NCBI GenBank assembly: GCA_020310875.1
Contig: CM035431.1
Span: 16,469,267 to 16,533,266, forward strand
DNA length: 64,000 bases
Origin: Ceratopteris richardii
Lineage: Eukaryota > Streptophyta > Polypodiopsida > Polypodiales > Pteridaceae
Direction: 5' to 3'
Below are positions 39,401 to 49,347 of the stretch, one piece after another. Position 1 is the stretch's first letter, and the number at the start of each line of letters is the position of its first letter. Below the pieces are notes generated by a model. It saw nothing but the letters and a program-made list of their open reading frames with translations, did no database searches and was not told the DNA's origin. The translations under genes and the position numbers were made by a program.

Positions 39401-39447
39401 CACCTCGATTCATGTTTAGAGCTACATATGATCAAAATTTTGGATAG
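36427..39447 (+). CDS. Gypsy C gag and protease
   Basis: A long open frame (1006 codons). The first codon is GTG and the hydrophobic start may be untranslated; the first good ATG is at 36592 (MEEGFKSLIVEKQG). Gag capsid-like part: FNGINITSYLDLFEEKAMTF to FLKLLHPKTRREVEWRLEEP. A Pro/Gln/Asn-rich linker follows (residues about 340-475). A single CCHC knuckle, CPWCDLLEHFLRDC, is at about residues 484-497. Then comes a very Lys/Glu/Gln-rich stretch (about 600-710). The protease shows NALVDSGSEINVIS (Asp about 856) and YEVLLGQPFICESR. The gene looks intact. The RT frame that follows starts after a short gap, so a stop or splice step between them is likely. Confidence 0.88.
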   Translation: MIHILCFIFFILIISSSSVLSVALDFSQYRAHLRREVNTFVRDLEHRASLAYSHKMEEGFKSLIVEKQGQRIVSSMLREKGKFNGINITSYLDLFEEKAMTFGLPEDLLISFFERIVDSSIINCVTQYDSLPWSDFRKEMLKEFYLEDYSQHNRDGFLRWVNSPKPSSSITHLQNEYIRRYEQLPNEDKITLEPDLVINFLKLLHPKTRREVEWRLEEPDKRYGLTDNWQKVRKVVEVVAHRHQRQSMLYEQTSLPQASLPQTKEQVREQSHALIFYSTPIPQMMEPTQGFKVEPNKSVVEQSQVEILTKQMESVITTQSKLAKTIDALQSNYTKTFQNQMNPMTFQEPNQHLIATNQNPQVAPTQAYQVPPMHNPSMQNPHPPVQNPQMYQNMYPQASQIAIQNPQNQNFQNHQPYNMEAPLAPQVPHVAPQAPQIHQLPYQNPNYPVQAIPYQQNPQFQKFPPQVNQNPQNQNGFVRGPRRCPWCDLLEHFLRDCELLKVAKEQRLVVDIDKKICDYRSRLPLQGNYGKGGMKKHYENITITDVGTRGVKLEALDEQQVESSKPTKEVDFFIEALVRARDVIRRITTWESPIEDQSLISHISNVEEKRKRDEAEPSERRVTQKPTSEGIETIIEQGETSQSEDKKQESQPNEQKQEEKKKGKKTKQRKTEPKPLDKQEQSKQIEDQTREHEQKQDHEQKQKKPKRKPKAILISEIERKIDPMEILDDILLKSQVTMSLEQVFSIAKPVFKDNFIGLIKRKRFPLNLDTEMQDSLDQDQAMNEALNFDESDEEDFDDDEVNVNKNFLGPIQPDHENHENNPESQFKRTFWSRGTSEMHVKIGNDKNTITVNALVDSGSEINVISREVYDKFRWPIDKDCGWRMRTADNGVGTLYGACASVPISIGGITKEFHFFIQDNCSYEVLLGQPFICESRMETKAMDDGSTYARFKYKDGMQSQVMTVGVNHPRNRLSIRNKPIVTQSHEHACSDCAPRFMFRATYDQNFG

Positions 39448-39506
39448 AATCCATTGTTGAGCGGGACAACAATGGATATTGGTTTGACATCTCGCATCCA
39501 ACCAAC

Positions 39507-40343
39507 ATGTACAATAGTTTTTCACTTTGTTTTCCACATTCTAGATTAGATTTTCTTCATAAGAATCAATTGTCCAAGTCTTTTATCCAAAAAACCCAAA
39601 AAAATTATAAAAACAACAAAATCATGGAACACGATGAGAACATTGAGCATGTGATTGAAACATCTCATTGTTTCTCTACTCTTGAGGAGTTAGAGTTATG
39701 TCTTCAACAAAATTCTAATTCCCATATCATTCTTCTTTCTTCCCTTGATGAGTATGCTCTAATCCAAGAGTATATTCTCAATGTTGACAAGTGCTCAAAA
39801 TTTAACCAAACACATGATGCCTTAGTTGAAACAAAGTACAAAACTGTAGATAAAAAAATCAAACCCATAGCTCAACCATTACCTCAAGGAAGTAATGAAA
39901 AAATTATTGATGTGAAAAATGATCCAATTCTTCGGGATAAGAAAAACATAGGACATGCATTCACGGATGAGACAATCAAACAGGTGAAAATTGGTAGAGA
40001 TGATGACTTTCTTTTGCCAGCAGAGAGAGATAAATTTGAGGCAGTCATACGTAGCCATGGAAAAGCCTTTACTATGTATCCTTATGAGATTGGTTGTGTA
40101 GATCCTAAGCTAGTTGCACCCATGATAATCTTTACTATTCCACATATTCCATGGAATCTTCATCCTATACCAGTTCCAAAGGCTCACTTACCTGAGCTAA
40201 TGAAACTACTTAAGGAGAAGATAAACATGAGAATTTTAGAGCCATCTTTTGCACCTTACTCAAATAGATGGTTCACTGTGCCTAAAAAGAATGGGAAACT
40301 ACGTTTTATTCAAGATTTCCAACCTGTCAAACTCAGTTGCTGA
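39507..40343 (+). pseudogene. Gypsy C RT N-terminus, catalytic part deleted
   Basis: 278 codons. An N-terminal Asn/Glu-rich spacer is followed by RDKFEAVIRSHGKAFTMYPY and the start of RT (PKAHLPELMKLLKEKINMRI, PSFAPYSNRWFTVPKKNGKL, RFIQDFQPV). At about 40330 the sequence jumps straight to NSVADMLSRARFDDD, which is the end of RNase H. The fingers, palm with the catalytic Asp pair, connection and RNase H are missing. The junction also changes frame. Confidence 0.88.
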
Positions 40344-41283
40344 TATGTTATCGAGAGCTAGATTTGATGATGATCTTGAAAGTGATCTAATAAAGAATGT
40401 GAACTTAATTGACTATGTTCCACATATATATGAGTATGAGCAATTTCATGAGTCTGAGTACGAAAATGAATGGAGAGACATAGGAAAGTATCTGAGTACA
40501 CTACAACTATTACCTAACTGGACTACGAATAGATTCTGTAACATTAGGAAACGAGCTTATAACTTTTTCCTATGTAATGGTTATCTTTGGAGACATGCTA
40601 AGGGTAAGGTTAAGAATCCACAATGAGTCCTAGGAAAACGAGGTCTTCAATTGCAAGTAATGAAGGAAATGCATGAGACATTATGGGCCGGTCATAAAGG
40701 ATTTTTTGGAACATATGAAAAAATTAGAAGTACCTATTATTGGCCTAGGATGTATGTTGACATTAGTAGCTATGTTTCTACATGTTCTACTTGTCAACTT
40801 CATTCATCAGTCAAACATAGAGATCCGTTGCATCCTACTTATCCACCTTGTATTCACTACAAGTGGGTAGTAGATCTTGTAACTATGCCTAAAGGTATTG
40901 ACAAAATGCGTTACATTGTACTTGCAAGAGAAGATTTAACTTATCATGTAGAGGGACGTGCACTACGATCTAAGACCACTTACAATGTTTGCAAATTCTT
41001 GCTTGAAGATGTCATAAGTCGCTTTGGGTACATAGAGAAAGTAGTTGCCGATCGTGGAGAGTTAAATGCGAGAGAAGCTAAAGAGTTCTTTGATCATCAC
41101 GGTATTCGTTTGTCTCTTACTACTGCATATAATCCAGAGGCCAATGGTAAAATAGAGAGAGGGCATCCACCTATTGTGAAAGCCATATCTAAAGCATGTA
41201 ATGGTGACATCAAACAATGGCCTAGATTCTTACCTTTTGCACTTTGGGTAGATAGAATGACGTGCACACGCACTACTGGGTAA
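40332..41283 (+). pseudogene. Gypsy C integrase, zinc and core domains
   Basis: The frame starts with the RNase H end (VADMLSRARFDDDLESDLIK), passes a spacer, has one TGA at 40624-40626, then gives the integrase. Zinc domain: MHETLWAGHKGFFGTYEKIR and YVSTCSTCQLHSSVK (H-H-C-C complete). Core: HYKWVVDLVTMPKG (Asp 1), KVVADRGELNAREAKEFF (Asp 2), YNPEANGKIERGH (Glu). The residue set is complete, so the enzyme may once have worked in this deleted copy. The frame breaks at about 41270. Confidence 0.85.
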
Positions 41284-41780
41284 AACTCATGTACTGTAAA
41301 AAACCATTGTTTCCAATTCAGTCTCATATTTCTGCATGGTCAAATTTGCCTTGGTCTGAAAACATGTCTACTGATGATTTTTTGAGTTTGCACATTAAAC
41401 AGTTAGAACAAGGTAAATTAAGACTTGATGATACCGTTGAAAAATTAAGAGAATCTAGACTGAAGAACAAGCATTATTTTGATAAAACTCATCGATTGCT
41501 TCCTAAGCCAATTGAAGTAGGAGATTGGGTGCTCATTTATGATAGTACATTTGACTCTCAATATGATGCACGCAAAAAGCTCACTCAACGGTGGTTTGGG
41601 CCATACATTGTATCAAAAGTCAACAATAATGGTACGTATGTTCTTTGTGCATTAAATGGTGTTGCACTAAAAACTTTGATTGCAGGTAAAAGGATAAAGC
41701 TATTCAAGAAACGTAATAATGATGAGTACATTTTGGATGAGGACATTGAAGAAAATGACAACAATGAGGCCGATTCATAA
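41262..41780 (+). CDS. Gypsy C integrase C-terminus
   Basis: Continues the integrase in another frame after about 41275: a helical part (KQLEQGKLRLDDTVEKLRES), then the SH3-like tail VGDWVLIYDSTFDSQYDARK and RWFGPYIVSKVNNNGTYVLC. It ends in an acidic tail (YILDEDIEENDNNEADS). It starts at an overlap with the core frame, so a one-base indel may have separated the two. Confidence 0.82.
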   Translation: MHTHYWVKLMYCKKPLFPIQSHISAWSNLPWSENMSTDDFLSLHIKQLEQGKLRLDDTVEKLRESRLKNKHYFDKTHRLLPKPIEVGDWVLIYDSTFDSQYDARKKLTQRWFGPYIVSKVNNNGTYVLCALNGVALKTLIAGKRIKLFKKRNNDEYILDEDIEENDNNEADS

Positions 41781-42180
41781 ACAGGAGTATCCATGTTATA
41801 AAAAATAAAAATAAAAAAATAAAAAAATAAAAAATATATAAAAATATCATTAATTTTTCAAGTTCATGTTGCTTTGTTTTTTTTTCAAGTTCATTCTATT
41901 TTTTTTCCATGCTTGTTTCATGCATGTTTTTCTTCAGTCTTTGCATTGCATTGCATATCCACATCACTTGAGTCAAAAACGGCAAATGATGATTTCTCTA
42001 CTTGTGTAAAATTGTATCTTAAGTAGTAACTTATCTACTAAGAAATTGATTATAATCTAGGATTGTGGAAAGATAGGGCATGTAGATTTGGAGGTTTATT
42101 CTAGTGACATGACTTTCATATATAAACATGCATATGTATCCTGTATCGAAAGCATAATTGTTGAAATCCTAGCTCCTGCT
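41781..42180 (+). other. Gypsy C 3' non-coding stretch, A/T runs
   Basis: After pol comes a run of A-rich words (AAAATAAAAATAAAAAAAT, 41800-41850) and T-rich DNA (41870-41920). Nothing coding is recognised here. Confidence 0.6.
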
Positions 42181-42220
42181 ATTGCATGTTTCTACATCTT
42201 TAGTCCACCTCACAGCACTT

Positions 42221-42300
42221 GTATCGGAGTTTAAACGACTGTTCTCCGTCATCAAAAATGGTTGTACCTTGTATCGGGGTTTAATTTTTCCCCGTCATCA
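42221..42300 (+). ncRNA. Hairpin pair with compensating changes, gypsy C tail
   Basis: Two units beginning TTGTATCGG and ending CCGTCATCAAAAA. In unit 1 the stem is CGGAG (42225-42229) with CTCCG (42244-42248). In unit 2 it is CGGGG (42275-42279) with CCCCG (42290-42294). The A-T pair of one is a G-C pair in the other, so pairing is kept while the bases change. The loops differ in length and content. It lies in the same position (after pol, before the polypurine tract) as the hairpin array of gypsy A. Confidence 0.5.
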
Positions 42301-42769
42301 AAAAAAAAAAAGAGAAGCTGCTACATATTACCAGGAAGTTTACACTTTCTTCAACCCCAAAAAAGTGATCGTAACCATAAAGTTGCCGAATCATCATCAT
42401 CATCGAAAAAAAAAAAGCAAGCCAAAGGAGGATAAAGAGGCATAGTAGAATAAATCACGGACTATATAGTCAGATTTATGCATTAGTGGAGTTTAGTTAG
42501 ATTTCCTTGCATGTTATTAGAGAAAGAGCATATTCAAATTTATGTAGGAAAGGAGTTGATCTAAAATAAGCTAAAGATGAAAGATGTCTCTTGAAAATCT
42601 TGAATCTTTGTTTATAATCGTATTTAAGGTAGATTGCTTTATGAAAAAGATACAAATTTTTCTTCAAGATGAGAGGAACTGATGCTTAAAACGACTCAAT
42701 ACATCCACTTCCACTTCATATTGATGCTTGTTTGTTTTCTTTCTTGTTGTCAATGTTGCTTGTTCATTT

Positions 42770-43000
42770 GCATATATGTTGCCTATTTGTTCATGCATAT
42801 TCATGTTGCGTGTTTCAATTCTTTCTTTCATGCAAATTTTGCTTCATGTCACGTTGCCTACTCATTCATAACAATGTTGCATGTTCATTTATAGAAATGT
42901 TACCTATTTATTTATGCATATTCATGTTGCCTGTTTTAATTTTTCCTTTCATACATATGTTGCTTGATATCATGTTGCCTTCTCATTCATGCATATCATC
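42770..43000 (+). repeat. About 120-bp tandem duplication in gypsy C tail
   Basis: Two copies of a unit with ATGTTGCCTATTTGTTCATG or GTTACCTATTTATTTATG, then CATATTCATGTTGC, TTTCTTTCATGCA, TGCTTCATGTCACGTTGCC and so on, at about 42778-42880 and 42898-43000. Repeated CATGTTGCC words within each unit suggest an older, shorter repeat. The short Cys/His/Phe-rich frames here are by-products. Confidence 0.75.
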
Positions 43001-43104
43001 AATCTCTCCTTCCTGTTGCCTATTTTCCTTTGAAAGAATGTGATGCTTGAAACTTATGTTTTTTAGGAACACTAGAGTGGCGCTTCCGGAGGAACCACAG
43101 GTTT

Positions 43105-43116
43105 AGTGGGGGCGAA
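43105..43116 (+). other. Polypurine tract of gypsy C
   Basis: TAGTGGGGGCGAA lies directly before the TG of the 3' LTR at 43117. Confidence 0.8.
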
Positions 43117-45249
43117 TGTCGTCGGGATTTTCTCTCCTTTCTCACTTGTGAAGGCCTACAAAAAACATATTTGGTGAAGGTAGCCGGAATTCCCCGAGAA
43201 GTCCAGGATGCATCAAGGATGTCAAAGGAAGCTCACATACAAAGTTTCAAAGAAATCAAGAAAGTCCATGGTAGCGGTCAAAGTTGGTCAAAGTTAGAAA
43301 ATTAGGGCAAAAATTTCATTGTCACCAAATTAGATGAAAATTCATATACTTGTAAAGATTGTCAAAGGAAGTCTATAGCCCAAATTTCAGCAAAAAATGG
43401 ATTTTGTAGCACATTGATATGCTATGTTCATTTTGTAAAAATGTAATTTTTCTAGTTTGACCCTACAAATTCTTGTATAGAAATTTATGTTAGCCATATG
43501 GTTTGGCATGTATAAAGATCATATGTGGCTACATATTTGTACAAATTTTCAAGGCTATCAGAGCTTCCTAGACACCTTAATGCCACCTTGCAAGCTTCCA
43601 AATGTAGTCAAACTTGTACAAGGGAGATTCAGATGGGAGTTTTTTCTGCATATTCTTGAAGGAGATCTTTGGAAACATAGTCCTACAAACTTTCATCTTC
43701 ATCAAAGCCTATTTGGAGGGTCAAAGAGTACAAAGTCTAGTTTTTAGGATCACCGCAGTTTTCTAGTTTAAGCAAATTGAAGGGTTGAAGGGCCACCACA
43801 TGGCGAAAGCTGATTGAGCCATGTTGTACGATCAAGATGAGCTCATATTCAAGGGTGGAGATGCACTTATGCTTAAAGCAAGGAGGATCCACGAGTTTTT
43901 CCATAAAAGAAGATTTTTTTGACAATCAAAGATCAATAATGTAGCTTTTCTCCAAAAATAGTGGCTTATCTTATCCAAACTGATGTCAGCACTGATCCGA
44001 CGGTCCAGATCATCCCCAGATCCAATGGTGGAGAATGAAGGTGCCTAAATTTCACTCCTTTACACTAGATTTGATAGAAAGAACAATTCCAAGCCATTGA
44101 TTTGATTAATCAAATGGTTGTAATCGAAAGTAGTGATCCTAGAGTTGAGAGTTGATTTCTCTAGATCCAAGGGCCCAAATTCATTCAAAAAACTATATAA
44201 ACCCCCCTCCAAACTCCTAGAGCATCATTGTTAGGCATCCATAGGGCTCATGCTAGCTTACGGTTTCCTTGAGACGATCACCCTCGCTTGAGCGAGTGAG
44301 GATCCAAGGTGGGCTAGTATGAGTATAGTACCTAGTTTCAAATTTAAGTTAGAACTCCAATCTAGGATAGGCTCTTGAAACCAGCATCTCTATCTTGACT
44401 CACCCTCGTTGGAGCGTGTGAGTGAGTTAGAGCTGGTTTTAATGAGTCTTAGACTTCTTTAGTTAGACGTTACGAGCCTAGACATACATAGGGTCACTGA
44501 AGTGAAACTCGCCTTCTTACGTGTGACATTCGGTTGAACTGTCATGGTTTGAGAGTCGGAACCACCTTTGATCAGTAGACTGCCTAGCTTGACGTACCAC
44601 GACGATCTTATACATGTATCTTAATTCAAATCCTTTTAATTCATGTCACTTGTCACTTGTCTCTTGTCTCCTCTCGCAGTCTCTTAAGTATTTTTACATG
44701 TCTTCTATTTCTTCTATGTGTGAGAAGGCTCCACAGTATTGCGTTGAACCAGTGAGGATGTTTCTTTGAGCTTGTGAGTAAACTCTATCATCATAATACA
44801 CTTGCATGCATATAATCCATACATACCCATACATATTGATTAGTTTCTGAAAGTGTCTAAGAAGCTCCAATATTGGACCATTCTTCCTTTCGAAACTGAT
44901 TTATGTGTAAGGATTCCATCTATTCTCGTCATGCATACATATCATCCAAAGAAGACTATGCATATGGATTAGAATTAGGAAGTGTTTAAAAAGCTCCTTC
45001 AATGGAGCATTCTTCCTTCCAAATTTGATTCGTGTGTATGGTTCTCTTTCATTCGTATCAGTCATGTTCATAAATCTAACTTGCACTCCTACAATCCCAT
45101 TCCCATAATCATTTCAACATCTCTCTCTTCTCCATACTCAACATTAATTTCACTTTCATGTCCTTAAACCTTCCAACATTCATTAGCTTCATACACCCTG
45201 TGTGTGCCACGACCGGACCCAATCCACCCGGATTGCGATCACCTCCACA
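43117..45249 (+). repeat. 3' LTR of gypsy C
   Basis: 2133 bp, the partner of 34238-36370. It ends CACCTCCACA at 45249, followed by the flank in gag of gypsy B. Confidence 0.95.
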
Positions 45250-46353
45250 GCGGGTGGCAATTGTCGTAAATGACTCTGAAATAACGTGGCATAATTCTGT
45301 ACATTTTGGTGGGGTTTCTACCTATTATTCTGTAAGTAGTCAAAAAATTTAGCTGGGGTTTTCTTTAACCAAAATCATTGCAAGAATGCATCCTTCACAT
45401 CATCGTATTGCCGAAAGTGGTTCAAATCATATTCAGTTAGCCATCGTGCATCTTCATTAACCAGGGTTGACTGGAACACAATAGCTTTATACGCAGGGTG
45501 TGTGGGATAATTCAGAACTGCATAATTAATCTCAAAGGTCTGTATATGCGCATCGGGATCATCCCCTGAAAAACCTCCAAATTTGGTGTATGTGACACCC
45601 GCTGGTAATGGACGTAGTGGGATAACCTGTTGCTGCTGATGTTGTGGTTGAGGTTGTGGCGGTGTTTGTTGTTGTTAGTTGTGAGCCACTCATGGTGCTG
45701 TTGTTAGTGGCGTTGTTGTTGTTACCTGAAAATTGGGGAGGTATCTCTTGATATTCATGAACTGTATGGTCAACCTGCTCACTTTCTGGTCCTAAAATGT
45801 CATTGAACTGATTGCTCAACTCCAAATCTAACAGCCCTTCCTCAACTTTAGTGTCAAAATTAGCTAATCTTGCATCGAAAAATGGTGAGCGCAGTAAGTG
45901 TCCACCAAACAGCACCGCAGTTTCACCGAAAAACTTCAAATCGCCACTAGGTAATACCAAACTCTCACCGAAACTCGCCAAAATCGCACCAGACCAGACT
46001 GCACTGTCACCGGAAATATTCTCACTGGATAACAGGAACCTATCATCGAAAGAAATCAAATTCTGACCAGATAATGCAAAATTGTCTCTGCACTGCGCCT
46101 CTGTACAATCAGAAATTACTGTACTTTCTTCAAAAGGTATCGGACTCGCACCGAAACGCACCAAATTCTCGCCGTGTGCTACCAAACTGCCATCGGAATT
46201 GCCGTTGGCTGGCTGTACTGAACCTTCTGCAACTGGACTTGATTGTCTTGCACTTCTATCACTAGGGGGTGTTCCGAATAAGTTCGGAACTGCCCAAGGA
46301 TGTTGATCTCTGTGGTATTTGGGGTATGATTCGCCGGAACGTGTTATAGGCAT
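45250..46353 (-). pseudogene. Gypsy B gag N-terminal half
   Basis: Minus strand from an ATG at 46353 (MPITRSGESYPKYHRDQHPW). Residues about 50-160 hold a degenerate repeat of about 12-14 residues (DSAVWSGAILASFGESLVLP, SGDLKFFGETAVLFGGHL). A Gln/Pro/Thr-rich linker follows, with a frameshift near 45690, then the start of the capsid domain (TYTKFGGFSGDDPDAHIQTF, YAVLNYP, YKAIVFQSTLVNEDARWL). Stops occur near 45370 and 45320. It ends at the gypsy C insertion, and the C-terminal half continues at 34237. Confidence 0.8.
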
Positions 46354-46426
46354 ATATCAAAGAATTCTTCCTCAATCTTTAATCTTTGATGCAAACGACT
46401 ACTCCATTTCCCACAGACGGTGCCAG

Positions 46427-46940
46427 TGTTAAACTTAAACTTTGGATTAAATTAACTGTTTAAATTTTAATTCAATCTGGGTTCTTAGGATGGTTAGGGG
46501 TCTGAGACAGAGGCCCTATTTGTATTTTCCCAAATCTATAGGTTAAGAATATACTACTTCACCGAACTAACGCGGTAAATTGGATTATCTTCTCAGTACT
46601 GTTTTGAATACGTTCTTCAACACACTTCCACACCATACAGTTATTGTATAACTTCTTCACTTTTCACGTTATCAATTTACTTAATACTTCATTAACTTCA
46701 CTTAATGATTTAACTTAATCAACAGAATTGACAACAGACTCAGATTACACAGAGTTTCGGCAACAGCGCTTCGCTTTCGGCTCTCGCCCAGATGAACAGT
46801 CTGGCGACTACCCTTCTGCTTCACACGACTCTTTTCATTAATCTCTCAAGGGTTACAACTTTGCGCTATGCCTTTACATCATGTGTGCGACTTTTCAGAA
46901 TACATATTACAAAATTTATGAGTTCCTTTCTGGCCTTACA
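46427..46940 (-). repeat. 5' LTR of gypsy B
   Basis: 514 bp; plus-strand start TGTTAAACTT, end GGCCTTACA. Just inside, on the minus strand, lies TGGCACCGTCTGTGGGAAA (about 46425-46407), a primer site of a type common in plant gypsy elements. Confidence 0.9.
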
Positions 46941-47827
46941 ATACTTGCGCTTACGGAGATGTTCTAGCTCTACAATGGAACACAATACATAGAGAGGAGG
47001 ATGACCTATCAATCCATAGTGTAGGATCTGAAGACCAATCATGGGTGCATGAAGACACCCAATTGTGGATGTGTAAAGTAGGCAAGCGAGGGGAAGAAAT
47101 GTGAAAAATATGGTAAACAGGTTGTGGAATCTTTAGACCAATAGAGGACCCAACATACATGCCACAATTATTCCCAGATTAAAACTTCGAACCCCATGGG
47201 TGGATGGAAATATTGGCCACCTTGGATGTGTGTGTCAATGAGGAAGTCCTAACCATGAATGAATGTATAGATGGGGATGGATATGATTTAAGTCTATACA
47301 TGCTTGTGTTACAAGAGGCTAAAGAAGGAGAATGGATAGAGAAGGAATGTAAGGAAAATTATGAAAGCATAGAAATGGAGACTAAGACTCAAGAGGAAGG
47401 ACATCAATTGGGTGGAGAAGATATAGAAATTATAAGAGAAAGCACTTCCACACTTGACCAAAATGGAAAACAAGAGAACCTGGAAGTAGAAGAAACTAAC
47501 AGGGAAGAGAATACATCTCAAGAACATTTTGAAGTACCTAAACATTTTAAGAGATATGAAGTAGAGGAAAGAAAGATTGCCATTCAAATGCCTAAACGAG
47601 AAGCACAAGAAGGAATAGCATATGATAACAAGGAATAGACCAAGAAAATCATTGTGACTATAGAAGGGGAAGAGTAGAGATGCACTTACATTGGGAACTC
47701 GGATATTTGGAAATCCAAAAACAAGAACTAATAGAGTTGATTTGAGATTATAGGGACATATTTTCTTGGAAATACAAGGACTCAAAAGGTGTAGATCCCT
47801 GTATTTCTTCACATCAGATTCCCAGAC
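46941..47827 (+). pseudogene. Gypsy D protease-RT linker, second piece
   Basis: Continues the gypsy D frame after gypsy B: HREEDDLSIHSVGSEDQSWV up to about 47102, then an open stretch 47204-47638 that is very Glu/Lys-rich (MECKENYESIEMETKTQEEG-like composition), as in linkers of Tat-like elements. The last part, ELIRDYRDIFSWKYKDSKGV (about 47735-47795), is the conserved lead-in to RT. RT itself is absent: a lone copia LTR follows. Confidence 0.7.
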
Positions 47828-48515
47828 ACCTGCAACTTCTAATACATGATTCTCCCAAAGTAGAATCCATTTATTCAAATTCTTTTAGCCACAAGTATCT
47901 TACCTTTTAAATTAAATAATGAGTGCTTATTGGCTCAAAACTTTACACTATGGAGTGAGATTTAATCAAAACATTGACCATTGGAATTGCGCCTATTCGT
48001 GTCTTCACTTCTTCACATTTACACATGTAAATGTTCCTACTTAAAATTCTCTCAAGTTGATTACAATTAAACTCTCAAAACTTTTATAGAGTTCACTCAA
48101 CTATAGAATTAGACTTGTACAAAAGCATTCTTCAAGAAGATAAACACAAAAGGAGCACTGAGCAAAAGATGGAGGCACAATTTTTTAGATTCTCTTGTAT
48201 TATGAGAAAGTATACATCTGATAGATGAGTTAGTTCTTCTTATTCTCTAAGTCTTCTAATGACTTCTATTTCTTGTCATATATCATCTTCACTTCTCGTA
48301 GTACATCTATATCAAGTATATATGGATGTTTACATCCTGACTCATCATAGATGCAAAGTTTTTATGAACTAATTACAAGATTAGTATACATGTATATACA
48401 AGTCTTCATCTTCTGACTATGCACTAAACTTCAAGCCTCATATGTTGATCTTTGCTTCATTGTTTGACTTAAAATCTTTGTTAAATCATCAATTGATGAT
48501 TGTCTTGCACCAACA
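47828..48515 (-). repeat. Truncated lone LTR of the copia 1 family
   Basis: Aligns by eye with the copia 1 LTR (about 4140-4828): CCCAAAGTAGAATCCATTTA, ACACATGTAAATGTTCCTAC, CTTCATCTTCTG. The minus-strand start TGTTGGTGCAAG is at 48515 and is better preserved than in copia 1. The distal 330 bases or so of the LTR are missing. It replaces the RT region of gypsy D, so a deletion accompanied or followed the insertion. Confidence 0.75.
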
Positions 48516-49347
48516 ATCATCTGTCTGGAATGGCTCATGGAGAACCACCAACTGGAGTTGTGGATGATCTGCCTGACACATACCTTTTTAACTTGGAGTG
48601 TGTGTATGGCCTAAAAAATTGATACTTATAATCATGCATGGACCAAGTCATAGGATCAATTTGGATAAAAACCAATAGTTATGGAAGACACAGAATCTTC
48701 GCATTGTGGTAAGAAGCTTATACCATCAAGATTCCAGTGGACTACTTCGGAGATGTATAGAAGAGGAAGAACAAGAGACATAATTAAAGCATGCCCACAA
48801 AAATCAATGGAGAAAACATAGAAGTGTCAATAGTACACTACAGGAGCTCAAAAGGATAGGAGTGTATTGGCCAAATATGCAGAAAGATTTACATTCTCTA
48901 GTAACAAATTGTCCGATGTGTCAAGAGAAATGACCTGAAGAAAATTCTACCCTATGTTATTCCTCGGTCACACCTAGATGGGTCTTACCATTAGTGCACT
49001 TTTTGAAAATGCATGAGTATCCTAAAGGAGCAATCTGAGCAAAAAAAGGATCATTGGAGGATCAAAGTAAAGATTATGCACTTATAGGAAAATAGTTGTT
49101 TAAACATAGATGGGATAATCAATTAAGATTGTGTGGACATGAAGATGAGTATATCCTTGTCTTAGAGATGGCCTATACAAGAGTAGTGGGAGGTCATTTT
49201 TTAACAAACAAGACTACAAAAATGATTCTCTTTGCTGGATTATGATGGCCAACCTTACATCAGGATGCGACAACGTGTGTTTAGAGGTGCGATGTGTGCC
49301 AACGAACAAAATATCCCATCAGAAGAGATGAAATTCCACTATGACCT
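48516..49347 (+). pseudogene. Gypsy D RNase H end and zinc-finger remnants
   Basis: Heavily broken. Readable words: MAHGEPPTGVVDDLPDTYLF (48530-48590), then LKRIGVYWPNMQKDLHSLV with TNCPMCQEK (about 48845-48935), and further on ARTRVVGGHFL-like sequence with CDVCQRTKYPIRRDE (about 49165-49335). The last two both look like the H-H-C-C zinc domain of integrase. Many stops, often TAG or TGA where Trp is expected. Confidence 0.6.

Larger units (their letters stand above)
34238..45249 (+). mobile_element. Gypsy C: Ty3/gypsy element inserted in gag of gypsy B
   Basis: 11,012 bp with two 2133-bp LTRs that start TGTCATCGAG or TGTCGTCGGG and end CCTCCACA. Internal order on the plus strand: gag-protease frame, truncated RT, integrase, hairpin pair, tandem repeats, polypurine tract. 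The flanks read CACGG on the left and GCGGG on the right; I take them as a decayed 5-bp duplication. The gag frame of gypsy B is continuous across the flanks. RT and RNase H are mostly deleted, so this copy needs help from another element, yet the LTRs are close (about 1-2 percent different where compared). Confidence 0.93.
26761..46940 (-). mobile_element. Gypsy B: Ty3/gypsy element interrupted by gypsy C
   Basis: LTRs at 46427-46940 (5') and 26761-27279 (3'). Minus-strand order: primer site, gag N-terminus (46353-45250), [gypsy C], gag C-terminus with zinc knuckles, protease, RT, RNase H, integrase, then a long extra ORF next to the 3' LTR. Without gypsy C it is about 9.2 kb. Frameshifts and stops in most genes, and clear divergence of the LTRs (about ten differences in the first 110 bases), show an older insertion than A or C. 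Confidence 0.92.
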
